The notes beneath the pieces were generated by a model. The model was not told where the DNA came from, did no database searches, and saw nothing but the letters and a program-made list of their open reading frames with translations. Positions 9,501 to 15,030 of a stretch of DNA of 31,670 bases are shown in pieces (within the stretch, counting starts at the first letter, position 1; every line of letters begins with the position of its first letter). The stretch covers positions 1 to 31,670 of IMG/VR virus record IMGVR_UViG_3300017782_000112. One strand, 5' to 3'. The DNA comes from a virus. The position numbers were made by a program, and so were the translations under genes.

Positions 9501-10435
9501 TTTTCTGCCCAATCATCTAATCCTGGAATAATTGCTTTAATAATAGGAATCATTAGCAGGCCGAAAGCAGCGGCAAGTGCTTTAATATTATCTGCTAGGA
9601 ATCTTGCTGCAGGCTCTGCGAGGGCAGAGGTAAACTTCTGAATCGGGTGCAGAACTTTCTCGAACGCTACGCCCAGTTGTGCAATAGCATTAGATTGTAA
9701 GTCTACACTGGCGGCTACGGAGGAATACTTCTCGTCTAACTGTCTTTGTACTTCTACGGCTACAGACTGACTTTTCTCGTATAGGGACAGGTCTTTAGCT
9801 GCTTTGCCTAGTGTTGCTGCGTACTTTTCAGTAGCGTCAGTTAGTCTTAGTGTAATACCTAATTCGTCAAGTAGTTCTGGCTCGGCTTTTGTTACACCAC
9901 GAATAAGTCGATTAAAAGAATCAGTAACATCTCTACCTAGTATTAAGGAAACTTCACGAGCTCCTTTTGCTAAGTTATTTATCTGTTCTACGTTAAGCCC
10001 TGAAGCAGTACCAATAGCAGCTGCTTGAGAGGCATCTTTAAACCCGACAAGTCCGTCAGTAGCTGATTTAATATTTGCAGTCAGACTCATTAAGCCTACG
10101 CCTGTAGCGGAAGAGAATGCTACTTGAGCTTCTTTAATTACTCGAAAATCTGCAGCTCTTTTTAAGCCATCAAATAATGCTGTAATAGCAAAGACATTGG
10201 CAGCAAGAGTTGCGTAGGCAGGAACAAGCCCAGTATTAATACCCTGAGCCATCTTAGAAAAGTTTTTTGTGCCGTTAGAAGATTGCTGAGATGCGCCTTT
10301 TAGTCCACGGTCTGCGGTACGTGCGTTAGTCTCCACATCTTTTAAATTGCCGGCAAGCTTTTTAGAATCAACGGCAACTTTTTGCATTTTGCCGTTAATT
10401 TCTACGTCTATATAAACTTTATTTCTTTTAGCCAT
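6572..10435 (-). CDS. H: Tail tape measure protein
   Basis: At 1287 residues this is the longest complete gene in the window and sits directly after the tail chaperone pair, as tape measures do. The N-terminal part is helix-rich with many Lys/Glu/Ala/Gln. Three hydrophobic stretches lie near residues 282-305, 465-492 and 1095-1118; such segments are thought to help form the DNA channel in the inner membrane. Residues about 1188-1212 carry GGIAKGSQGG...LHGTEAVVPLP, the C-terminal signature common to tape measure proteins. I see no lysozyme or peptidase domain in it. By the usual rule of about 1.5 angstrom per residue it implies a tail of roughly 190 nm, which is an inference. Its ATG overlaps the stop of the frameshifted chaperone by one base (TAATG). 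Confidence 0.95.
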   Translation of the reverse strand: MAKRNKVYIDVEINGKMQKVAVDSKKLAGNLKDVETNARTADRGLKGASQQSSNGTKNFSKMAQGINTGLVPAYATLAANVFAITALFDGLKRAADFRVIKEAQVAFSSATGVGLMSLTANIKSATDGLVGFKDASQAAAIGTASGLNVEQINNLAKGAREVSLILGRDVTDSFNRLIRGVTKAEPELLDELGITLRLTDATEKYAATLGKAAKDLSLYEKSQSVAVEVQRQLDEKYSSVAASVDLQSNAIAQLGVAFEKVLHPIQKFTSALAEPAARFLADNIKALAAAFGLLMIPIIKAIIPGLDDWAENSELAANRATQALEAHKNELEELRLAQTTLKQSGQDPNKAAQAALAGVKSKSAGIGKLQSGDFGKLSKREITGLLNAAEKGKGAVTQMSNTMKRQYIAALREMKNNSKGTFTDIGYQTDVLKQKAVLNFKAMQLQWQIAMTKMKRAVASFSKFANRVMKLAGIIGILIMLKDLAVGVSNAFGLFKQKDDVTALADDLKNLNQVLETTNKEFSKFVEIQTKYYDKRGGTINPTLEGLSAVGNFIDSQQKGIEDALTVMDRYYNYVNEGQEERNKQLAVEQDRLAAAKKVIADVTANRERVLKLPNVGEHNIQYVYGEGAINTTGEMHQAVRDAEAAIKDLHQVEKDRLADLDPTMMQEYGLGFEDVKAQALEAEDNIKKLATTMVAGLRAARIETQAGGKRFIELNEILAETGTLTPTLRKEYDKLEDTLIGLGAKARIATQEFNELNRSFDTKMAGITNFTTSVSDLIDRTKEQIGLFSKGGDLFQTADAPEKLKASTDRLKVLNRLKEMEIGMALRSLGIEKAKTQLMLGATTLEKEGIVRAAQLATISNKRLDLQNKLALATEDGISVDQAKVQELTLQLDILGLQEDQLRRNQDIVLDTLDKMEDTFENSFQTNLADLIKGKESSFKTAFAKIAEDTLNSAADNIAKHMTSMLFGDEKTPEDKIKSGMMEAANYHASEIAKATGNTSYSPSQSTGAVDRATGGFLSGITNFGKKLYGQSATQTSTTGEEDGMSTVTTTTTKESGLKGLFTGFTADMQNLFKGDAPFLERLGNVFTNAGVNLQGIFATLLSGIGSFLSTLFGTGTSTASQIGNMFLQSAISVGVSWGTQALSNAAMSSAAMGTPGASGASHAYTDFSGHARYGGVFSEGKMMPGYATGGIAKGSQGGYPAMLHGTEAVVPLPNNKSIPVDLKGAGQQNNVTVNVSMESGGGGQQSSSADTNRGSKIGDVIAQAVQKELLNQKRSGGILSPHGVS

Positions 10436-10863
10436 TAGCCTTTTACGTTATGGGTGTAGTTTCCACCGCTCGCTGGAGTCTTTCGTGCTTCAGCTTTTTT
10501 AGCGCGCTCGCCTTTTTCGTGTTTATGTGCTACAATGATATTTTCGTACATCTTCATAAAGTAAAACACTTCTTGTTCGTTATATACTTTATAAATTTTA
10601 AATGCGTATTCTAAAGGTGTCCAATCTTTCCCCATATATGTTCCGCTCATTCCTTCCCAACGATCTGGCAAAAGGCTAAACATAAAAAATGCCACTTGAA
10701 CTTCTTCTGGAAAGTCAGAAGGTTCGAGCGGCATTTTGGCAGGGTCAGGTTCTTGCCCTAGTTGCTCACACAGCAATAAATACCTGTCAACATCTAGACT
10801 TGAATCACTTTCCTTAACGTATCTCTTAAGTAACCGCTTTATTTCGGTTACTTGTTCTCCGTA
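10435..10863 (-). CDS. T: Tail assembly chaperone, T extension made by -1 frameshifting (gpGT)
   Basis: This frame has no normal start near its beginning; the first candidate, a TTG at 10776, lies well inside. It is continuous with the end of the upstream chaperone in the -1 frame. Slippage at the heptamer at 10863-10869 would join 136 residues of G to 142 residues encoded here, giving about 278 residues, very close to the size I recall for lambda gpGT. The T part begins YGEQVTEIKRLL, contains DRWEGMSGTYMGKDWTPLEYA, and ends in a Lys/Ala-rich tail. In lambda, gpGT binds the tape measure and recruits tail tube subunits and is absent from the mature virion. The extension ends where the tape measure starts, the conserved gene order. 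Confidence 0.86.
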   Translation of the reverse strand, partial: YGEQVTEIKRLLKRYVKESDSSLDVDRYLLLCEQLGQEPDPAKMPLEPSDFPEEVQVAFFMFSLLPDRWEGMSGTYMGKDWTPLEYAFKIYKVYNEQEVFYFMKMYENIIVAHKHEKGERAKKAEARKTPASGGNYTHNVKG

Positions 10864-10869
10864 AAATTT
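10828..10869 (-). promoter_or_regulatory. Programmed -1 ribosomal frameshift signal
   Basis: Read on the minus strand, 10869-10863 is A AAT TTT, a canonical X XXY YYZ heptamer in the zero frame of the gpG-like gene (codons GAA AAT TTT). Nine bases later comes a perfect 9-bp stem, AAGTAACCG (10853-10845) pairing with CGGTTACTT (10836-10828), with an 8-base loop. The zero-frame stop lies inside the stem. The frame entered after a -1 step is open to the start of the tape measure. Heptamer, spacer and hairpin are read directly; slippage is inferred from the conserved use of this mechanism for tail chaperones. Lambda uses a different heptamer, GGGAAAG. Confidence 0.9.
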
Positions 10870-11270
10870 TCAAGTTCACCTACCGTTTCTGTAACGTAGG
10901 TATCAAAGTCCGATGAGTTTTTCATCAGAAGCTCTGCATTCTCTTGTGTGTACGGCAGTTCATCGTCAGGGTCTAGGCTAGAAACATCTACCAAAAGAAG
11001 CTCTTCTAAGAATCGATATTTTAGTCCTGTCCATCCTTTAATTACAGCCTTACAATATTCAACTAAAAACTTATCTTCATCCAGTACTTCCTCGGGTTGA
11101 CGAGTCTTTTTACCGAATTTAGTAGTTACGCACTTTTTGCGTAATTTAAGTAGCTCATCGCGAGCTAGATACGTAAGATCGACTGTCATATCATTGTAGC
11201 CGGGAAAGTCTAATGTTACGGTTTTGCTAGGAGTCATAAGACTCGCTAATGAAATAGGGGTATCGCTCAT
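10848..11270 (-). CDS. G: Tail assembly chaperone, gpG-like
   Basis: The 140-residue protein sits between major tail protein and tape measure, the position of G in lambda-like phages, and is about the same length as lambda gpG. It starts MSDTPISLASLMTPSKTVTLDFPGY and is followed by helical, charged sequence (LARDELLKLRKKC, EEVLDEDKFLVEYCKAVIKGW), as seen in tail assembly chaperones. Its stop at 10848-10850 lies inside a hairpin that forms part of the frameshift signal. The gene has its own promoter just upstream, separated from the major tail protein by a terminator, so expression of the tail-tip block can be set apart from that of the abundant tube protein. Function is assigned mainly from position and the frameshift arrangement. 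Confidence 0.85.
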   Translation of the reverse strand: MSDTPISLASLMTPSKTVTLDFPGYNDMTVDLTYLARDELLKLRKKCVTTKFGKKTRQPEEVLDEDKFLVEYCKAVIKGWTGLKYRFLEELLLVDVSSLDPDDELPYTQENAELLMKNSSDFDTYVTETVGELENFTENK

Positions 11271-11321
11271 TGTGTATCCTTTTTTGCGTTTGTGGAATAT
11301 AAGTTAATTTTGATACTGTAT

Positions 11322-11367
11322 AGTATAATTGGTAAGAGGAGAAATGTCAAGAAGTATTTTTTACAGG
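11322..11367 (-). promoter_or_regulatory. Sigma-70-type promoter P5 for the tail chaperone/tape measure block
   Basis: The -35 is TTGACA at 11350-11345 and the -10 is TATACT at 11327-11322, with exactly 17 bp between. Immediately upstream of the -35 (11367-11351) is CCTGTAAAAAATA plus four bases, matching the box shared by five promoters in this window. A dyad, ATACT-N4-AGTAT (11313-11317 and 11322-11326), overlaps the -10 and could be an operator. The expected start of transcription is near 11315, giving a leader of about 45 bases before the gpG-like ATG at 11270. Confidence 0.85.
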
Positions 11368-11372
11368 TAACG

Positions 11373-11396
11373 AAAAAACCCGCCGAAGCGGGTTTT
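11373..11396 (-). terminator. Intrinsic terminator after the major tail protein
   Basis: On the minus strand the RNA would form a stem AAAACCCGC / GCGGGTTTT closed by a TTCG (UUCG) tetraloop and followed by a run of T. The 9-bp stem is perfect. It lies 16 bases past the stop of the major tail protein and just upstream of promoter P5. The symmetric A/T flanks mean it could work in both directions, but only minus-strand genes are present. Confidence 0.92.
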
Positions 11397-11412
11397 AAGC
11401 GTGGTTTTAAGA

Positions 11413-12591
11413 TTAAACCGTAGTACCTTTGTAAGTAATTTTTGCTTCGAAGTCAGCCGCTGCAGAGGGTGATATACTAGACGGAAGAGCGTGGAAATTA
11501 GTCTCTACCGAAATTACATCATCAATTGCATGGGTGGGTACTTCTAGGTGACAAGTAGGAAGATCAATCTGAACACCCGGGGTGTTTAGAACATCATTGC
11601 CACTCTCTCCACCGACAAAGAATGTAAGACTAAAGTCATTAGTAATTACATCAGTTGCTTCAATAATATCTTCAAACAAAGTTGCACTACCATTTGCTCC
11701 AGTGTCTCCATCTAAGTAGCAAGTAAAATTACCTGATACAGAACGAGTTCCTGTTACATGTCCAATAGGAATATTTACTACACCTAAAGTTTCAGGGGTA
11801 AGGAATGTAATATTATTTGTTAAAGTAACATTACCACCCGTTAGAACCAAGTCGTAAGTTGCTTCGAACTCATTTGCGCCGTCGCCATCAGGATCTTGCA
11901 CTGCGGCTACTTTAAGACTAGTAAGACGATTACGAATGAAGTTGTTAGTAGCTGTAGTAGCTTCTGTAATAGTCACAGTAGGCTTAGTACCATCTGTGAT
12001 TACCTTACCAAAACCAGACCAGTTAATCATAGCAATTCCGTCGATATCAAAATCAATACCTGCTTCATTTACTACACATCCTTCAATTTTGTAAACGGTA
12101 GGGTTGGTTTTGCCTGAACCCATTTCAAAGTAAAGATCAAATGTACCCAAAGCTGTTTTCTCTGAGTCTACAAAATCAACAATCATGCTGCTAGTTGTGT
12201 TATCTACACCGGCACTCCAAGCTGCTTCAGTAGCTCCATTTGAAGCAGTGAAAGAGGGTGCTGCTGCGAAGTTAGCCCATAAAGGCTCTTCTACTGCGTG
12301 CATATTAGCATCTGAGCCTGTGTCTTCCCAACCACCTGTTGCTGCGGCTGTTGAAGCAAATGGACGCATATAAGTAGAGAAACTCCACTCTGCTGGTGCA
12401 TATGAATCAGTGAACATTTGACGTGATCGACGGCTCTTACCTGCCGAGTCTGCCATCTCGTTCAACGTAATTTCTGATGCGTTTGTTGCTTGAGAGAATG
12501 AAAAACCATCCAATACGGGAATTTCCCAAACATCACTTCCCATTGCAAGGAATACCTTGGTATCTCTGCTAAAATATAATGTATCTGCCAT
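11413..12591 (-). CDS. Major tail (tube) protein
   Basis: The 392-residue protein starts MADTLYFSRDTKVFLAMGSDVWEIPVLDGFSFSQ, the kind of opening seen in siphovirus tube proteins, and is rich in Thr/Val/Asn/Gly beta-strand sequence. It has a good ribosome site (AGGAG, 8 bases before the ATG), stands between tail terminator and chaperone genes, and is followed by a strong terminator, as expected for an abundant protein. It is longer than lambda gpV (246 residues as I recall), and the C-terminal half may hold an extra surface domain. I cannot identify that domain by eye. The assignment rests on gene order, length, composition and the isolated transcription unit end. Confidence 0.82.
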   Translation of the reverse strand: MADTLYFSRDTKVFLAMGSDVWEIPVLDGFSFSQATNASEITLNEMADSAGKSRRSRQMFTDSYAPAEWSFSTYMRPFASTAAATGGWEDTGSDANMHAVEEPLWANFAAAPSFTASNGATEAAWSAGVDNTTSSMIVDFVDSEKTALGTFDLYFEMGSGKTNPTVYKIEGCVVNEAGIDFDIDGIAMINWSGFGKVITDGTKPTVTITEATTATNNFIRNRLTSLKVAAVQDPDGDGANEFEATYDLVLTGGNVTLTNNITFLTPETLGVVNIPIGHVTGTRSVSGNFTCYLDGDTGANGSATLFEDIIEATDVITNDFSLTFFVGGESGNDVLNTPGVQIDLPTCHLEVPTHAIDDVISVETNFHALPSSISPSAAADFEAKITYKGTTV

Positions 12592-12654
12592 AGTTATATC
12601 TCCTATGTATATTGAAAGGACTAGGGCGTGAACGTTTGTTCGTGCCAGTCGTTT

Positions 12655-13107
12655 CTAGTAACGAACCTCTAGTAGGACTTCTCCTACTCCTAAAGGCTCT
12701 AGTACACCTTCGTCAGTATCTATACTAACGATTGTGATCTGTTGAGTGTATTGTGTCGATCCTTGTCTATCTGTATATGACAGCCTGGAGCTATTTTCAA
12801 TAACTGTTTCTACATCTTCTATAAGTTTATCTAACGCTGTTACTGCATCTTCTTCGTTTACATAAACACGCACAGTTACACTTAAGAATCTGTCTTTATA
12901 CCCTCCTCCTTGGTAATCTCTACTTTCTGAACCTGCGTTCAGATGCAAGGAAGGAAAATCTTCTACCTCATCCCAAAACTTTAATCTAGGAGAGACATTA
13001 TTATAGACATTGGTTAAAAAATCACCTGTTCCGTCTATAGTCTTAAGCTGTGTCACCATAGCATCTATGATAGACTGTCTTCTGCTCGTATATGCTCTTG
13101 TGCTCAC
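12655..13107 (-). CDS. Tail terminator-like protein (gpU-type)
   Basis: The 150-residue protein starts at a GTG (13107) preceded by AGGAG six bases upstream; the stop of the previous gene shares its first base. The start MSTRAYTSRRQSIIDAMVTQLKTIDG, the middle PSLHLNAGSES, and strands such as LSVTVRVYVNEED followed by a helix LIEDVETVIE match the alpha/beta pattern of tail terminator proteins. These form a ring that stops tail tube growth and joins the tail to the head. Its place directly before the major tail protein agrees with the lambda order of U then V. Low sequence conservation in this family keeps confidence moderate. Confidence 0.75.
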   Translation of the reverse strand: MSTRAYTSRRQSIIDAMVTQLKTIDGTGDFLTNVYNNVSPRLKFWDEVEDFPSLHLNAGSESRDYQGGGYKDRFLSVTVRVYVNEEDAVTALDKLIEDVETVIENSSRLSYTDRQGSTQYTQQITIVSIDTDEGVLEPLGVGEVLLEVRY

Positions 13108-14375
13108 TATATTCTCCTAGTGTAGAAACGTCCTACTGCAAATTGAATTGCTATTTCTCGTATGGACTTATCAATTAGCTTTCTTGGATCGTAATCTGCC
13201 GAGCCTTGTCTGTTTCCGGTTTCAAAAGTTTGATAAGGGTTCTTTCTGTACGTATACCCAATACTTGGGAAGCCTTTTGCTGTTTGTGTAACATCTACAG
13301 CTCGTACAGAAGAAGCAAATCGTCCTGATCTATTAGTCAGTGCAGGTGCTCCCATATTCTTGCGAACTACATCAGGAAGCTCTTTGTTTAGTATTCCTAG
13401 TAAATACAAAGGTTGACTAGAAGCTCCTTTGGATGCCATTTTCTTTCGCTGGCTTTCACTCTTTAATTTTTTCTTTTTTCTTATGGACTCAGTTCGCTTT
13501 TTAGCGCGGGTTCTGATTGAAGTACTAGAAGTTTTACGCTTACGTTTCTTTTTAGGATCTAGTTCTTCTACTAAGTTAGCTGTTAAATCTTCTACTAGTG
13601 TAGGGGATCCTTGTATATTTGTTACATCTATATTGCCCATTTGCTTTATAAATGCGTCTGTTTCTCCCCTTACTACAGATCCGAATACAGTACCTACCCA
13701 ACTTGATAACTGCCCTTTAAACTGGTTTAACTCGTCCCACTCTGCCTCGATTTCTATTTTACCTGATACACCTGTAGTAATATCTACATCTTTACTCCAA
13801 GACGATTTTAAGTTTGGGCCTTGTTCTGCAACAGCTCTTAGCTTTCCTAGTAGTATGTCTTTATTTTCGCCTCTTGTTCCCTGCATAGAATCCATAGCGT
13901 CAATTTCTTTTACTACAGAGTATAAGGCCAGTACTTCCTTTCTTCTAGGATCGTTAGGTTTCATCTCAGACAGAAATACTGCCATTAACGATCTTAATAC
14001 ACTTATATTTTTATGCCCGAACTCGTAGTTTTCTCTGAGTTCGGGAAATAGTTTTTTATTAAGTGTTTTAATTTGTCTAAAGTTTAAGTTTTCGTTTGCG
14101 GCTTTGGAGCCGGTACTAAACTGAAACTTTTCTCCCTCAAATTCAAATCTTTTTCTAGACCTTGATAGCTCATCCGAAGACATTCCTGTCTCTTTCGCTG
14201 CTGATTCAAAAGCGGCTAAAAACTCATTATAGCGAGCTTTATATTTATTATCGAGATCAAAATACTGTTGTACATCAGGGTTCTTATCTAACAATCTTCT
14301 CCAGACCTTAGATTTGACACTCCTACCTCGCATCAGCTCGTTTATAACATTCTTAAACGGAGTACGTAATGCCAT
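13107..14375 (-). CDS. Neck / head-tail connector protein with long N-terminal extension
   Basis: The 422-residue protein lies between a gp6-like head-tail adaptor and the tail terminator. Its last 90 residues (LTNRSGRFASSVRAVDV ... GYTYRKNPYQTFETG) resemble the HK97 gp10-type tail completion proteins, which are normally only about 100-150 residues long. The first 300 residues are helical, rich in Lys/Glu, and unlike anything I recognise. A very basic linker near residues 273-315 (KKKRKRK, then RKKKKLKSESQRKKM) separates the two parts and could touch DNA. The ATG overlaps the previous stop (TAATG). The connector role follows from position and the C-terminal match; the role of the extension is unknown. 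Confidence 0.65.
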   Translation of the reverse strand: MALRTPFKNVINELMRGRSVKSKVWRRLLDKNPDVQQYFDLDNKYKARYNEFLAAFESAAKETGMSSDELSRSRKRFEFEGEKFQFSTGSKAANENLNFRQIKTLNKKLFPELRENYEFGHKNISVLRSLMAVFLSEMKPNDPRRKEVLALYSVVKEIDAMDSMQGTRGENKDILLGKLRAVAEQGPNLKSSWSKDVDITTGVSGKIEIEAEWDELNQFKGQLSSWVGTVFGSVVRGETDAFIKQMGNIDVTNIQGSPTLVEDLTANLVEELDPKKKRKRKTSSTSIRTRAKKRTESIRKKKKLKSESQRKKMASKGASSQPLYLLGILNKELPDVVRKNMGAPALTNRSGRFASSVRAVDVTQTAKGFPSIGYTYRKNPYQTFETGNRQGSADYDPRKLIDKSIREIAIQFAVGRFYTRRI

Positions 14376-14962
14376 TAGTAAGTTTTATATAAATCTAAGA
14401 TTCTCTTAATATGATCTGGGAATCCTTTGCTTTCTCCAGTGCCTTGATTTTCTATAGTAGCACCTGTAAGAGTTCTACGAGTAGTATGCTCGTCTTTATG
14501 GTAATACTTTACTAAGTCGATAACTGCAAGTTTTAGATCTGTAGGAGTAGTAGCGTATCCTGCTTTATAAATAACTTTTACTGCACCTACGCCAGTAGGC
14601 CAAGATCTTAAACCTGCTCCTGCTATCCTATATACAGAGTCTGTTACTGTATCAATATAGTAGTCTGTATCTAACGTTAGTGTAGTATAGCTTTCTGTAG
14701 GAGAGGTTCTTTCTGACACTACAGGAGCATTTCCTACATCAGTTCTTATTGGAGCTTTTGATACTTGAACAACAGTTTCTCCTGCCATAATATTAAAAAG
14801 CTCGGTAGCAGCTGCACTATAGTTATCTATAATTGTATTGTTGCAGTAAGTTTTTACTAATTGACTCACAGATTCTATTAAAGTCGTAAGGCGAGCATCA
14901 TTTTGCGTAGAGCTAATACCCTCCGCTTCTTTATACTGAGTTAAAGTAATTAAATCCGCCAT
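14375..14962 (-). CDS. Head-tail adaptor, HK97 gp6-like
   Basis: The 195-residue protein follows the major capsid gene, the position of gp6-type connectors. It starts with ITLTQYKEAEGISSTQNDARLTTLIESVSQLVKTYCN, the helical opening seen in these adaptors, has a central beta-rich insert (DYYIDTVTDSVYRI ... VKVIYKAGY), and then LKLAVIDLVKYYHKDE. Such proteins form a 12- or 13-fold ring under the portal. The start is the ATG at 14962, with only a weak AGAG upstream. A terminator lies between it and the capsid gene, so its mRNA level is probably lower than that of capsid. Confidence 0.82.
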   Translation of the reverse strand: MADLITLTQYKEAEGISSTQNDARLTTLIESVSQLVKTYCNNTIIDNYSAAATELFNIMAGETVVQVSKAPIRTDVGNAPVVSERTSPTESYTTLTLDTDYYIDTVTDSVYRIAGAGLRSWPTGVGAVKVIYKAGYATTPTDLKLAVIDLVKYYHKDEHTTRRTLTGATIENQGTGESKGFPDHIKRILDLYKTY

Positions 14963-14981
14963 TCTCTATAAGTCCATTAGT

Positions 14982-15011
14982 AAAAACTTGAGGGGAGCGA
15001 ACTCCCCCCTC
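14982..15011 (-). terminator. Intrinsic terminator after the capsid gene
   Basis: On the minus strand 15011-14990 reads GAGGGGGGAG-TTCG-CTCCCCTC, a GC-rich stem with a UUCG loop and a two-base bulge, followed by AAGTTTTT. It starts 19 bases after the capsid stop at 15031. Read-through must occur to reach the connector and tail genes, since I see no promoter between this site and the major tail protein. Confidence 0.88.
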
Positions 15012-15030
15012 GTTTTATTACTCTTTGCTA

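Noticed and set aside
12592-12654. Imperfect stem (GGC-AC-GAAC-AAAC-GTTC-AC-GCC) before the major tail protein
   Set aside because: Interrupted by two mismatches and lacking a T tract; may be a leader structure, but I cannot support a function.
13429-14028. 199-residue open frame on the plus strand opposite the neck protein gene
   Set aside because: It is antisense to a gene with clear C-terminal homology features and overlaps in the typical shadow pattern; it has runs of Phe/Leu/Ser from Lys/Glu codons read backwards and no ribosome site.
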